Numbered from the stretch's first letter, positions 24,779 through 36,196 are shown. The stretch: 64,000 bases of DNA from Paracyclopina nana (GCA_019096065.1 JAGUCH010000007.1:952501-1016500), one strand, 5' to 3'. Notes: generated by a model from the letters alone, not told the origin. Program-made: numbers and translations.

Positions 24779-25886
24779 TTAAGACTTTTTAATCCAAATC
24801 ATGTAAAAAAGAAAAATAGGATTTAGTGTTGAGAAGCAAAAGATTGAGTGGAAATTTGAGAGCTTTGAAGATTTGGACCTCTGACTGTCATAACTGGGTA
24901 TATTAGTTTTAAAATGAAATCTGGTGTCAGGTCTGATTTTTGGTGCTATCCAATCCAAGTGAGGACCAAGTGTTGCAAACACTGCAGACTCAAGTCCTCT
25001 GACATGAGTGACAAGTCCAACAAAATACTCTTGTCCTGACCTAGAACACATCATTGTTCCACCAGAGTCTTCCTAAATTTGCAAAGAGTTCAAATCAGAG
25101 CCAATTGAAACAATTCTCTTACTTCTGAGAAACTCCCATTGTTGCCAACTGATTGACCCAAGTACCATTTTCCTTGTATTTTCAATGTGACTTGTACAGC
25201 TACAGCTTTGAGCTCTTTGCTATCTGTCGCATTATAACTTGGACCCCATCCATAAAAAGTGCATACATCCTTAACTGAAAAACATTAAAAATTAGATTTA
25301 ATAAGAAGGTTTTTCTTAATAGAAAATGCATTGTCACCATTCACAAAATGCTTTTCTTTCTCAAGAATAGTGTAAAAATCCTGACGGAATATTTTCAAAG
25401 ATTTGACCTACACAATGTCATTTTCATAATAGTTGAAATCTTGTTCCAAAAAACCTGGAGGGTACGTCAAACTTTCAATTGGATATTGCCTAACTTGACT
25501 TGTGCTTTGAGTCAGATCATAACTTCCAGCAACAACCTAAAACAGTTAAAAATTATCGCAATGCATTTTTTTTATTATGAGTGATATATTTACCAACTTA
25601 TTTCTAAATGTGGTGAACATTGATTCTTTGGTGCCATTGTGAAAGCAATGGGCTGCTGTCATAAAATGGTACAAGGAGACAATAAGTCCAGAACATGTAG
25701 GAACATTTGGAGCATAAGTGTTACTAAGAAATCCCCAATACTTTCCATCTGCATCAAAGTTTTAACCAGGAATGTCAAGTCAAATTTTCTCCAAATTTTA
25801 CCTCCCAATACAATGCTGCTGTTGATTTGGCCAAGTGACTCTTGGTGACCTAAACTAAAAGTGAAGTAAATTAATAAAAGCTTCAT
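24779..25886 (-). pseudogene. S1 serine protease A with an in-frame stop
   Basis: Trypsin-fold protease-like gene, first of three tandem paralogues. Five exons (25802-25886, 25594-25748, 25338-25536, 25123-25274, 24779-25072) close in frame to 294 codons except for one TAG at 25408-25410. That stop lies just after the catalytic-aspartate motif (ENDIV, then stop, then VKSL); paralogue B has ENDIV-like HDIVLAKSL there. Seen: a short signal peptide, SSIVLGGK where the mature chain would begin, TAAHC with the catalytic histidine, GWG, and EDSGGT in place of the usual GDSGGP (serine kept). The C-terminus is hydrophobic. Only one lesion means recent loss, a sequencing error or readthrough are all possible. 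Confidence 0.75.
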
Positions 25887-25937
25887 TTTGAAGTTTCAGT
25901 ATTTTCACCATAAATCAAAACAAAGAGAGTGTTACAT

Positions 25938-28109
25938 TTATTTTTGAATATACAATATCAAGGCTAGGATTAAGGTAGTAAAAATTAAGCATTTATTAGA
26001 AAGGAAATGGCTTTTGGATTGAGATGTGGTGCTGTCCTTTCTGTGTTGATCACTTATTTCAGGTAATATCCAGTCCAAGTGTGGGGCAAAAGCAGAGTGC
26101 ATTGCCAATTCAAATGGTTTGTCACATCTTCCTGTGACATGTGTAATGACTCCTGTTAAAATCTGCTTCCCATTCCTTAAGCACATTATTGGCCCACCAG
26201 AGTCTCCCTAGGTTGGAATCTTTTAGAAAGCACCCAACGAACCCTTTTCTTGGAAAGTTCCGTGGATCAAATTCGACATTATCACTTTTTTATCAAGTTT
26301 TCAAAACAAATTTGATAAAAACGAGTCTCAAAAAAATTCTTATCATGTTTCTTCAAACGCGTTAATTTCAAATCTAAAAAACTCAATCCAAATAAATTTC
26401 AAATTTGTTTATGAAACTTGTTCAAAACATGATGGATATTGGACGAATTTTTATCAAGTTTGGAGAAACTTATTTCTAGAAATTCATTAAAAATTTGATG
26501 GATTGAGAAACTCGATAAAAACTTGATTTGTGTCAAACAGAGTTACTAGTGCAAAAAATCGCCAACCAAATGTAATTTTGGCTTTTTTGAATACATTTTG
26601 TGTAAATTCATCAAATTCCAGTCATCAACAAAATTCAGTCAGCTGAAACTCAACTTGTATTTTGCAATTTTCACGTGGCGCGCATGTAGCCTGTTGGTTT
26701 AAAAAACAAGACCCGACCCAAGACCCAGCCCAAGACCCGGCCCATGACCCGGCCCAAGACCCAGCCCAAGACCCGGCCCAAGACCCGGCCAAAGACACAG
26801 CCAAAGACACAGCCCAAGACCCAGTACAAGACCCGGCACATGACCCGGCACAAGACCCGGTACAAGACCTGGCACAAGAACTGGCCCAGAGCAAAACATC
26901 GCCAAACGATCTAGGTGGCTCAAAGACCTGACACGCTAGAAGCTTTGGGCCCAGTCCAACTCTAAAACATAACATTGTTAACATAGTTGTACTTCCTTAG
27001 ATTTGCAAAAATATATATCTTAACTATCAACAAAATGGGCTCTAAATTATTAAGTTTTTATCTAATTTAAATCAAGTTTCTAATTGAGTTTCAAGCAGCC
27101 AAAAGTAACGCGTTTTTATCGAGTTTTATCAAATTCGACTGTGACAAAAAATTGATCAAGTTTCTATCAAATTTCGAAAAACGCGTTTTTACATCAAATT
27201 TCGTTTACGTTTCGTGTTACGCTAACAATAATAAGAAACTCGTTTGGAAGGGAACTTTTCATAAAGTTTTTATCTATTTTATATCAAATTTCAAAACAAA
27301 AAAGGGTTCGCTGGGCATGGACAAAAGAGAGTTGAATCTTACTTCACAGATACTTCCATTGTTGGCAAATGAGTAGGCCAAAAACCACTTTTCTGGGTTC
27401 ACAGTTATGACTTGGGCAAGCATAGCTTTAAGCCCTGTGGTTGCATTTTGTGTAGAAACAAGGCCCCATCCATATGCAGTGCAAATTTCATTCCCTATCT
27501 TATAGTCAATTTCAAAGTTGATTTCACAATCAAATTTAGCTTAACTCTTGACATAATGTATTGACTTGTCCAAAATTCTGTAAAAATCCTCATGGAATCC
27601 CCACAAAGATTTGGCCAACACAATGTCATGCTCATAATGGTTGACCAATTGAGGCTGGAAATTTGGTGGGTATATCAACTTGATCACTGGATATTGGTTT
27701 AGAACACTCAATATCAGGTCATGACTTCCAGCAAGAATCTTGAAAATAAACCTGGCATTTCAAAGAAACATCGATGTTTTTCATTGCTTACTTAAAATTA
27801 CCATCATATGTTTAAACATGGTGAACATGGATTCTTTGGTCTCATTGTGAAAACAATGAGCTGCTGTCAATAAATGTCTGCGAGAAACAATTAATCCAGA
27901 ACAATAGGGATCATCAAGTGCTTTTTTCTTGCTCAAATATGCAAAGTATGGCTTGTACTCTGCAAAGAAGGTTAGTGCTATATGGGAAAATGTTTGCGAC
28001 AGATCAACTTACCCAACTTGGTCACATTATAGCCATCATAAATCCTGTGATTAAGACAAATTGTACTTTTGCATTGCATTAGGCTGAGCATAGCATAAAT
28101 CAACCTCAT
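25938..28109 (-). CDS. S1 serine protease B with hydrophobic C-terminus
   Basis: Intact trypsin-fold protease: exons 28013-28109, 27802-27959, 27546-27738, 27343-27494 and 25938-26207, 289 residues. Seen: signal peptide (MRLIYAMLSLMQC), RIYDGYN at the mature N-terminus (in place of IVGG), LLTAAHC (His), HDIVLAKSLW (Asp), YGWG, and GDSGGPIMC (Ser), so the triad is complete. The mature N-terminus lacks the IVGG sequence, so zymogen activation may not follow the trypsin rule. The last about 20 residues (CLIFTTLILALILYIQK) are hydrophobic, suggesting a membrane or GPI anchor. Intron 4 (26208-27342) is unusually long because of repeats, including a GACCCGGCCCAA minisatellite. The gene shares exon phases with A and C. 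Confidence 0.85.
26710..26880. repeat. 12-bp minisatellite GACCCGGCCCAA in protease B intron 4
   Basis: About fourteen tandem units of 12 bases with substitutions (GACCCAGCCCAA, GACACAGCCAAA, GACCCGGCACAA). Because 12 is a multiple of three, several frames stay open and give false proteins rich in Asp-Pro-Ala-Gln or Gly-Ser-Trp. It is strikingly GC-rich compared with the AT-rich intron around it, which itself is full of ATCAAGTTT-type motifs. Confidence 0.85.
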
Positions 28110-28233
28110 CTTGGATTTAATAAAGATCAAAGGCATTTTTTAACTAACTTTTTATTCATATAATTTCAGGCGCATTCAAGTGTGGGGGGCTTGCCTTCGC
28201 CCAGCCCATAAAAAAGCAATGCTTTTTTTTAGT

Positions 28234-29338
28234 CTACAAGATTACTGAGATGAATAAGTAAGCAATAAATGCCCTAATTTTCAAGGATGAATTCGACCTA
28301 GTTCCACCAGCTGCCCATCTTGCATAAGGCTCAATTCTTTCCAATATCCAACTTGAATGTGGAGCAAGTTTGGTAATGACAAATTCTTCGCTTACACTTG
28401 AGCAATTTCCATAAGCATGAGTGAGAATTCCGAGCAGAATTGGCTTTCCATCCTTCAAGCAAATCAAAGGACCTCCTGAGTCACCCTTAATAAAAAAAAT
28501 TATATTCAATTCCTGAATTTTTTTTTCAATTGATACCACACAAGCACTGCCATTTTTGGTCTCCAAATCTGCATAGAACCAATTTTTTGCATAATTTTTC
28601 AAGGAGTCCACAAAAGCAGTTTTGATGTGAGTGACACTTCCCCTGTAATTTTCATCACCCCAACCAAAAATGGCACAAGATTGCTCATTCACTGAAATTT
28701 AAAAAAAAAAATTACTTTAAAAAGCCATCAAAAGTGGATGATTCTATTTTGAGCACTTTTTTACCTTCTTTGCTAAGAAGAATGGGATTTTTTTGTAATT
28801 TGAAGAAATCAACATGGAAATGCCTCAATGATGTGGCCAATGCAATATCAGAAATTTCATCATCATCAATTGAAAAATTTGGAGGGTATGTCACATTTGA
28901 AATGGGATATTTGTTCACACTGCTGATGCCAATAACCAAATCATAAACTCCAGCAATCACCTTCAAAAAGAAAATCAGAACAAATGGAAGCACAAGAAAG
29001 TGAATTCTCAGGTTACAAATAAATTTGAGAATGAAGAGTATAGTGAGCTTATTGAGTGATTGTGCAAGCAATGAGCTGCAGTCAGAAAATGTCTCGTTGA
29101 AATTACAATTCCGGAGCATCTTGGCACAATCTCTATGCCTCTCCTGCACAAATAAGCCAAATAAGGCTTGTCATCTGGAAACCAAATTCAGTACCAAAAG
29201 TGACCAGTAGAATGACATAAAGAACTTGCCAATGCTGGTGAAATTGTAGCCACCAAAAATCCTTTGTTCTCTACATTTGATAAGAAATGGCAAATTCATT
29301 ATTATTATGAAGAACAAAGCGAAATGACACTTCATCAT
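28234..29338 (-). CDS. S1 serine protease C with hydrophobic C-terminus
   Basis: Trypsin-fold protease: exons 29230-29338, 29017-29174, 28765-28960, 28537-28691 and 28234-28485, 289 residues, the same length as B. Seen: signal peptide, RIFGGYN at the mature N-terminus, FLTAAHC (His), ISDIALATSL (Asp), FGWGD, and GDSGGPLIC (Ser). The C-terminal IRAFIAYLFISVIL is hydrophobic and could signal a GPI or membrane anchor. The first intron appears to begin with GC (GCAAGT) where B has GTAAGT at the same site. The expected targets are unknown; tandem membrane-tethered proteases could act in digestion or cuticle processing, but this is inference. Confidence 0.85.
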
Positions 29339-29476
29339 ACTAAATCAGTTTTGTTAGCTGTGAAACATTTTACTTACTTTAAAAAGTACTACTCATAGGT
29401 TAACAATGCGGAACAGAATAATATGTATATGTAAGGCTTACAGTGACAATAATTTACATGCACACAAATTTGGAGC

Positions 29477-31050
29477 CTACGAAGACTTCTTCTTTTTGGA
29501 ACGAGTGATTTGGGCCAGAAGAGGATTGGTGTCAATGGCATCGACATTCACAATCGGTGTCTCGAGATTGGGGTAGGAGTCATCATCAGCAAATGACGAG
29601 GGCGATGGATCATCATCCACATTCGGTGGAGGCATCATCAAAACGTCTCCATCCTCAATATCTGCCAATTCGAAAAGAGTCGGCTGGTCATCGTATCTGT
29701 GGTTCTCCATCTCAAGCGATTGCATCTTCTGATCCTTCTTTCCGGATGGCGAAGCTGCTCCTCCTCCTCCATAAAATCCGAGCGTTGACTCATTCGGGCT
29801 GAACAAGTTGCTGATGATGTTTGAATCCAGGGTGATTTGACCCGACAAAATGTCCTTCAAATTGTCCAGCTCTTTCTGCATGAGCATGGTCTCCACATCA
29901 AAGTCCTCCTTGGAGATTTCGCGATGCAAAGTTGGCCTGCTGTTGCTGGACGATGAATTGGACGTCGAAGCTCCAGACTCGTGGCTTTTGGGGCCCGATA
30001 TCAAATTCAGGATGTTGAAGCTGTTGCTCGCACCTCTGTTGATGGTTATGGCAGGGTTGACCAAAGATGGGTCGACAGCCTGCATGGCCATGCTCAGAGG
30101 GCTCATTGGGCCTTCGGATTTGTTCGGGGTTGTTGGTGAAGTGACGGTGGGCGATATGCCATCAAAGTTGCTGCTGTCGTCAAACAATCCCTCGTCATTG
30201 TGAGTGACATCGAAAATGACAGGTCCTTCTTCGGACATATTTTCAGATAATGAAGCAGTTGAGCTGTCGCCAGCAGCTCCGGTTGAAGGGTCAAATCTCG
30301 CCTCTTTGGGACCTCTGGATTCAATCGCCAAGGGCTGCTGGAATCGCCTCTTGACAGCATTGCCCGGATGCATGGTTCTTTGTAGGTAGCTCATGAGGAA
30401 GTGGATCAGTTTGTTGACAATTTTCTGCTGACTCGAATGCTTTTGCCGCAAGGAAATGACTTCGCGCCACAACGCCTCGTTTTCTTTCTTCATATTCTCC
30501 AGCTTGGAGTCCATGTTCTCCTGCTTGTCTCGCAATTGGCTGACTTCACTGAGCACCTCAGTCACCTTCAAATCAGATTACAGGATACTTTTCAAATTAC
30601 TATTCAAATGAATTGGGATACCTTTTCTTGTTTGATGGACGGTGTGTAAGTGGCTCCAGTTGGAATGGAGCCGCTGCTCTTGTTCGTGGCCACTTTGCGC
30701 TTGATGTGGCCAAGCAAAACCTCTTGGCCGCGCAAGAAGCATGTGTGAGCAAACTCCATTTCCTGGTCCTTTTCGCTTTTGAGGCCGCCAGCCTCGACGC
30801 CAACCACCTTGTGGAAGCCATACATGTTGAGTTGCCGGACAAAGCTGGCCATATTCGAGTGCTTGTAATAGTAAGGCAGCAAGCTTTGCGAAAACTCTGC
30901 CTGGTTGTGAATGAGGAAACTGTTGCCCAAGTCGCCCCAGGAGATCAAGTGGTCCGTGTCCGGATCATCCACCATCTTCCACAGCTTGGCCAGGAAGGCT
31001 GGCACGCTCGTCGAAAGTTGCGGCAACACGATTTCAGTCACTGGTAACAT
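29477..31050 (-). CDS. Hsf: Heat shock transcription factor (HSF)
   Basis: Stress-activated transcription factor that trimerises and binds nGAAn repeats in heat-shock promoters. Two exons (30622-31050 and 29477-30565) give 505 residues. Seen: HSF DNA-binding domain (about 10-120) with VPAFLAKLWKMVDD, SFLIHN and the recognition helix ASFVRQLNMYGFHKV; a heptad-repeat oligomerisation region HR-A/B (about 145-210, LRDKQENMDSKLENMKKEN); a long serine-rich middle; and an acidic C-terminal activation region. The ATG at 31050 is chosen because the domain starts just after it. A splice-acceptor-like TTTTCAGG directly precedes it, and the PEN-2 stop is only 90 bases upstream, so the 5' end may be made by splicing from an upstream exon or a trans-spliced leader. 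Confidence 0.95.
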
Positions 31051-31140
31051 CCTGAAAAGCGATTCAAAATTAGAACTAAGTTTATAATACAAAAGCGAGT
31101 TGGTGTTTTCTTTATTATTGATCTGACAGCTTTGGTATCA

Positions 31141-31452
31141 TTAGGATCCGGTGGGAATGTTGAATGAGAGTCGGTCGCCAAGCTCGCCCCATTGTGCTCG
31201 GTTGAGGGTGAAAATGGACATCCAGGTGATCAGGGCAGCCAAAAAGGTCAGGCTGCCAATCATTGACAAGCTGACAAGCCTTCTCAGAGCTGGCTGCTCG
31301 GGAAAAGCAGGTGATCGAAGAAATGCTTCTTTGAAAAACCACACCGAGTTGATTGCCCACAAAAAGGGCAAAAAGGCGAATCCGAGGTAAAAGTAGCGGC
31401 GACAAAGTCCCAACTTGTCCGCGTCGCTCACTTTGGCACTGTTCAAGTCCAT
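31141..31452 (-). CDS. pen-2: Gamma-secretase subunit PEN-2
   Basis: Small membrane subunit of gamma-secretase, needed for presenilin endoproteolysis and so for Notch cleavage. A single exon codes for 103 residues, close to the usual 101. Seen: LCRRYFYLGFAFLPFLWAIN (first hydrophobic hairpin), WFFKEAF, a second membrane span (about 60-82), and the conserved C-terminal WGELGDRLSFNIP. It lies directly upstream of HSF on the same strand; an AATAAA-like signal occurs in the 90-base gap. Confidence 0.95.
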   Translation of the reverse strand: MDLNSAKVSDADKLGLCRRYFYLGFAFLPFLWAINSVWFFKEAFLRSPAFPEQPALRRLVSLSMIGSLTFLAALITWMSIFTLNRAQWGELGDRLSFNIPTGS

Positions 31453-32148
31453 TTTAACTTACTTCAACGCCGTCAGTTGCAATTTCCCAAGTTTTTTCCA
31501 ATACAAACAACAACACCAGATAAAGCTGAGCATAAATGTGCAAAAAGTGGCGGAAAGCGCCCAAATTCAGAGTTTCGTGGCGGGAAGTGGGCAGTGAAGT
31601 AAGGGGTGTATTTCAGCGCTACCAGATATGAGTCATAGTTATGTAATAGTGCAAGTACGTAAAGCTCTGTTTGTACTTTGACGCCATTGATTTTGGCAAC
31701 ATTTCAAAGTCTATTTTTCAACAGATGTTATGTAACTCTACACACGCTCTAACTTTTAGTTATGTAATTCAAAAACAACTTTTACTTGAATTATGAAGTG
31801 AGTTGGATGAAATGCAATTATTTGAGCTGATTTAATCAAAATACTTATAATCTTTTTTTTTGCAACCAATAATTCAGCATTTTTCCACAAACATTACAAA
31901 TGATAATATTCAATAAAAATAAGAGCTTTTCATGGCTAATATTTAATTAAATAATCTGATAATCGGAAGTTATGAATGTTTACTAGAATTCTTACAAGGA
32001 TCGTGGAATTTTGTCGAATTTGTGAAAAAATATTTTTGGTTTATTAAGGATGATTTGCCTTATTTTGCCACATGATGCAGCAGTAAGAAGCTTGAATGTG
32101 GCTTTTATCTATCTAGCATAAATAATCAAAGTGTGTACCAAGCCACGA
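31453..32148. other. Upstream region of pen-2
   Basis: AT-rich DNA likely to hold the pen-2 promoter. No gene and no clear TATA box were seen. Confidence 0.4.
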
Positions 32149-32432
32149 CAATAGCCTTAGTGGAACAACAGTTTTGAGTAGGGATAATTCCTACGCGAGA
32201 TGGCGCTGGGAGCTCCATCGGGGCAGATTATTTTCGTAATTCAAGGGTTTCAGTGGGTTTTAATGGACTTTTGAGGCAAACTTGATGATATTTCGACGCA
32301 TTGAAGGGAGTTTGGCATTTTCAGCTAAGTTTAAACCGAGTTTTAGAGCATTTTTTTTCGGACTGCCCCGATGAGCGACTGAAGCGCCACTCTGTGCTAA
32401 AATACCGCAACTAAGTTCCACTAAGGCTATTG
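32149..32432. mobile_element. 284-bp terminal-inverted-repeat element (MITE-like)
   Basis: The ends are perfect 18-base inverted repeats: CAATAGCCTTAGTGGAAC at 32149-32166 and its complement at 32415-32432. The interior is non-coding. Size and structure fit a non-autonomous DNA transposon. No convincing target-site duplication was found, so the superfamily is not assigned. Confidence 0.7.
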
Positions 32433-32849
32433 CAAAATCCAATTTTCACCAGTTCCAATGTTTTCAAGTTTTTTTTTTTCCTAGCACGACAATTGTCAAA
32501 CCTGTTTTCAATGCTCCAAGTTGTTAAGCACTGGCATCAATTAAGATAAAAGAACAGCCAATTCAAATTATTGTCAGCTATTATCTTATATAATTAAAAC
32601 GTCAACTAAGCCACAAAAAAAAAGATCTTTACGAAAATATTAGTGCATTTCGTTCGTTCAAAATCGATGCTTGCGTTGCTTTTCCTGCAAGAGTTTTGTA
32701 GCGCAACTTTTGATATTTGAATTTCCCGCTTTTGTGCAAGTACGTAGAAAACTCGTCAAACGAGCGAGCGCAACGCACAAAATCAGCTGATGTTGTCCTC
32801 CATCATAACAAAGCTGCAATAAAGTAGCAGATTTGGTAGGAGTGTAACA

Positions 32850-34406
32850 ATGGGTAACGCCCATGGTCAACATGGGGATCATTCCCGGAAATCCTCCGGA
32901 AATCATGCTACCCATGAAGGACTCATTTTTGACGACAATTATCAGGGGAAACGTGGAGTCAACCGTGAGATGTCGCCATTTGACACGGTAAGATAAAAAT
33001 AGCCCCAACTCTGATGGCTTCTAAAGAACTGATGTTTTTTTAATCCATCAAATAGCAAAGCATTCGATTATAATTTTGAAGCTTGTGATTTATTTGGAAA
33101 AGCTGAAAATTGCTCATTTTTTTCCATATTTCAGAGCGGCCCGGTGGACATTCTGACCCCCACAGATTCGAGCGTGAGCCCGAGCCGAATTGGCGTCCCG
33201 ACTCGGGCACATCGTCCTCGGGCAACCACGGAATCCGGAACGAGGCGCCACATTTTGAAGGATTTCCCCAGTTTGGACGCGAATACGGGCAAGTCTGCCC
33301 AGATCACAAATGAGCCAAGATCGGCCAAGGATGGGCAGAAGAAAATGCCCACCATTATCAAGTACACCGGCCAAGGAAAAGAAGTGTTTGTTTGTGGTGA
33401 GTAGTTGAACTGTGCAATATTGGTTATGTAATGGATCCGAATAGGTTGGAATACCATGAGCCGATGACATATTGGGCATTTATTGCTGAGAGCTAGTCTT
33501 CGCCCCTATGGCATTTGGCCTTGATGGCCTTATGATTAGGAGCCTTGGTAAATGAGGCTAAATCCATGTTGAGGGCCTCAATCGAATAAACGCTCTCTAT
33601 CAGATTGTTTAATGAGCTCAAGTTGAGTCAATGACATGTTTCATTCCTATTTATTCTCGAATTTCAGGTACATTCAATGGTTGGCAAAAGATGCGAATGT
33701 CACGCTCGCAAAAAGACTTTGTTGCCATGGTGGAGCTTGGCGAGGGTGACCATGAGTACAAGTTTTTCGTGGATGGCAACTGGGTCACTGATTCCACTGC
33801 ACCTGTCATCGAGAACACGAATGGCTTCAAAAACAACGTGATCCATGTGCAGAAAGAGGACTTTGATGCCTTCGAGGCCCTCGACATGGATTCCGCCACT
33901 GTGGCCAAGGCCCAAAATCATAAGGCCATCAAGGCTAATGCCATCCGGCCACAGACTTGCTATGGGCAAGAAATGCCCCATATGCCATCCGCACCAGGAA
34001 TTCCAACCTCTTCGGATCCATTGCGTAACCAATCTGGTCCACCCATTTTGCCACCTCATTTACTGCAAGTCATTTTGAACAAGGTACAAATAACTGTGAA
34101 AACATCTTTTGGTGAAACTCTTCTATAGTTCATCATGGTGAATGCATCATCAATAGACAGAGAAATCTCTGATTTCCTCGGCCGCAACCAACATTCCGTG
34201 GTAATTGTAATTTTTTCCAGGACACTCCGATGTCTTGTGAGCCAACTCTGCTGCCAGAGCCTAACCACGTAATGCTGAATCACTTGTATGCTTTGTCCAT
34301 CAAGGACGGTGTGATGGTCTTGAGCACCACCCAAAGGTTCAGGAAAAAGTATGTGACCACTTTGCTTTACAAGCCCATGGGTACCCGGATCCCCGATGAG
34401 GCCTAA
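32850..34406 (+). CDS. AMP-activated protein kinase beta subunit
   Basis: Scaffold subunit of the AMPK heterotrimer that binds glycogen and joins the alpha and gamma subunits. Four exons (32850-32987, 33135-33396, 33668-34083, 34221-34406) give 333 residues. Seen: MGNAHG, fitting N-myristoylation; a disordered linker; the carbohydrate-binding module (about 120-205) with FVCGTFNGW, EGDHEYKFFVDGNW and NNVIHV; and the C-terminal alpha/gamma-binding domain with PNHVMLNHLYALSIKDGVMVL in two adjoining pieces and ending VTTLLYKP. All conserved parts are present. Intron 2 (33397-33667) contains an inverted, diverged copy of exon 3. A relic of exon 4 lies about 400 bases downstream. Confidence 0.95.
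33410..33614 (-). repeat. Inverted copy of AMPK-beta exon 3 inside intron 2
   Basis: Read on the minus strand, this stretch matches the exon 3 segment at about 33832-34045: shared words include GAGGCCCTC, ACATGGATT, AATCATAAGGCCATCAAGG, ATTCCAACCT and TTCGGATCCATT. It has indels and stop codons and fills most of the 271-bp intron. The pre-mRNA could fold intron 2 back on exon 3. Confidence 0.8.
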
Positions 34407-34795
34407 CTTGAAGCTGTCGCATCTAGAAAATCAATCTAGCATTTTGTTGGGCGTCGAGACCATACACACACTTTATGAAAGTTATCATTAAAAAATGAAT
34501 TACACTACCCATGGTCATAAAAATTAAGCATGTTAAATTATTTATATCTAAATCAATGGCTCTTTAAGTTATTTCTATTATTCGGAAGTTGTATACGTTT
34601 CCAGTTCGAGCCCTACTTTAATATAGTTCTTATTTAAAAAGGGAATCATATTTTTTTAAAAAAAAGCTTTAAAAAACCTTGTTAATTGTTTCATTGTTTT
34701 CATTGACTGATTTCTTTCTAGAAAACCGCAACATTGACTCCTGACAAATAACCTATTATTCGACACTTTCTAAAGAATGTCATGATCACTCCTAA

Positions 34796-34880
34796 GCTTT
34801 GTCCATCAAGGACTTGAAAATGGTCGTGATCTCCTTCCAAAGGCTCAGTAAAAAGTCAATGACAACTCCATTTAACAAGT
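34796..34880 (+). pseudogene. Relic of AMPK-beta exon 4
   Basis: GCTTTGTCCATCAAGGAC matches exon 4 (about 34288-34305), followed by degraded equivalents of the bases coding GVMVLSTTQRFRKKYVTT (CCAAAGG, AAAAAG, CCA). The frame is lost. It lies downstream of the intact gene in the same orientation. It shows that pieces of this gene were duplicated locally more than once. Confidence 0.65.
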
Positions 34881-35092
34881 TTCAGGGTTTCGAAAACCCA
34901 CAAATCAACAAAAGTCATCAAACCACGTTGCGTTGCATGGCTCAAATCCATCAGATGTTTTGCCCTACCGGATCACGTACACTCAATAATGAACACCATT
35001 TGTTTGTTACAAAATGTCGCATGTGCATGCCCACAGAGCATGCCATGCTAGATAAAGCCTGCAAATTTATTTTATCACAAAAAAGGGAATAT

Positions 35093-36104
35093 TTATGACT
35101 CAAAGTCAAAGTTGAAGCCATTTTCGAATCGGTTCAAAGTGAGTTGGCCAGGTGGGAAGAATCTGGTGGGGATTTGGGTTGTAGGTGCAGCAGCAGGTGC
35201 GACAGGTGCAACTGGCTGTCTGAGGGTGGGCACCTGAAAGCCAGCTTGGTGACCAGCCAAGAGGCCAGCTTGCTGGTTGTGTGAGGCATCAAAAGGGTTG
35301 ACAAAGGGGTTGACACCCTCACAGTTGGCACAGTTTGGCACCAAGTTGGCTCCCAAATTGACGCTGTTTGCAGCCTGTGGAACTTTAGGTGCAAACTCAG
35401 CTCCATTGAGATTGAAGGCAAAATCCCTGTGAGTTGGGTCATGTGGGTTGACAAAGGGATTTCTGGTGGGATCCTCGGCCACTTCCTCATAGTCGTAATC
35501 CCTGACGTTGACAGGTGCGGCCACAGGTGTAGCCACAGGTGTGGCAGGTGCAGGTTCTACGTTGAAAGGTGCAGCATCTTGCCCAGTGGCCCGGATGTGG
35601 TCACCTTCCAGGATTCTGAAGCCATCTTTGCCAGCTACATATTTCACGGTGAACACTTGCCCATCTTCACCAATATATGAATATTCACCCACTCTGTTAC
35701 CAGCTGCATCAGTTTCTTCCCTAATAAAAGAGAAAAAATGACCTTTTTCTATGTAAGAAAGAATTGATCAAGTCATTCAATGCATTTTTTGCAACTTATT
35801 TGCAATTGAGTTTCAAAAGCCTCCAGTAATAATTAAAGCCAATTTTTGCTAAGATATCTGTAATGTATTTTTTACAGATTTAGTCACCTGAAAACAGTTC
35901 CATCTTCAGTGGCAAAAGCAGCTCCAGCTCGGCCATCTCCAGCATTGAACCTCTGCTCCTTCAAGATTTTGGCATTCTTTGGGTCCACAGTTTGAGCTAA
36001 GCAAGCTGCAGTGGCAACACAAGCAAAAACGACCTTAAAAGCAACCTTTGAAGTTAGCATACCCAACAATTCATTGAAATAACAACTCTTACCATACGCA
36101 ACAT
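35093..36104 (-). CDS. Cuticle protein with Rebers-Riddiford-like domain
   Basis: Secreted chitin-binding cuticle protein. Exons 36093-36104, 35888-36033 and 35093-35720 give 261 residues. The tiny first exon codes only MLRM, then an intron splits the signal peptide (VVFACVATAACLAQ), the usual arrangement for arthropod cuticle genes. The chitin_bind_4 core is seen at about residues 40-90: EDGTVFREETDAAG, GEYSYIGEDGQVFTVKY, then AGKDGFRILEGDHI. The rest is rich in Ala, Pro and Asn, with two related blocks NPFVNPHDPTHR and NPFVNPFDASHN. A TATA box lies about 95 bases upstream. RR subclass not assigned. Confidence 0.85.
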
Positions 36105-36196
36105 AGTGATTCTTTGTTGTTCACAATTTTCTACACCTCTAGTTAACCTCAAGTGCAGACAATGTCGACTGAAATGGTGAACAACGGTCCACAAGT

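Noticed and set aside
26625..26984. Gly-Ser-Trp and Asp-Pro-Ala-Gln repeat proteins
   Set aside because: Frames created by the 12-bp minisatellite in protease B intron 4.
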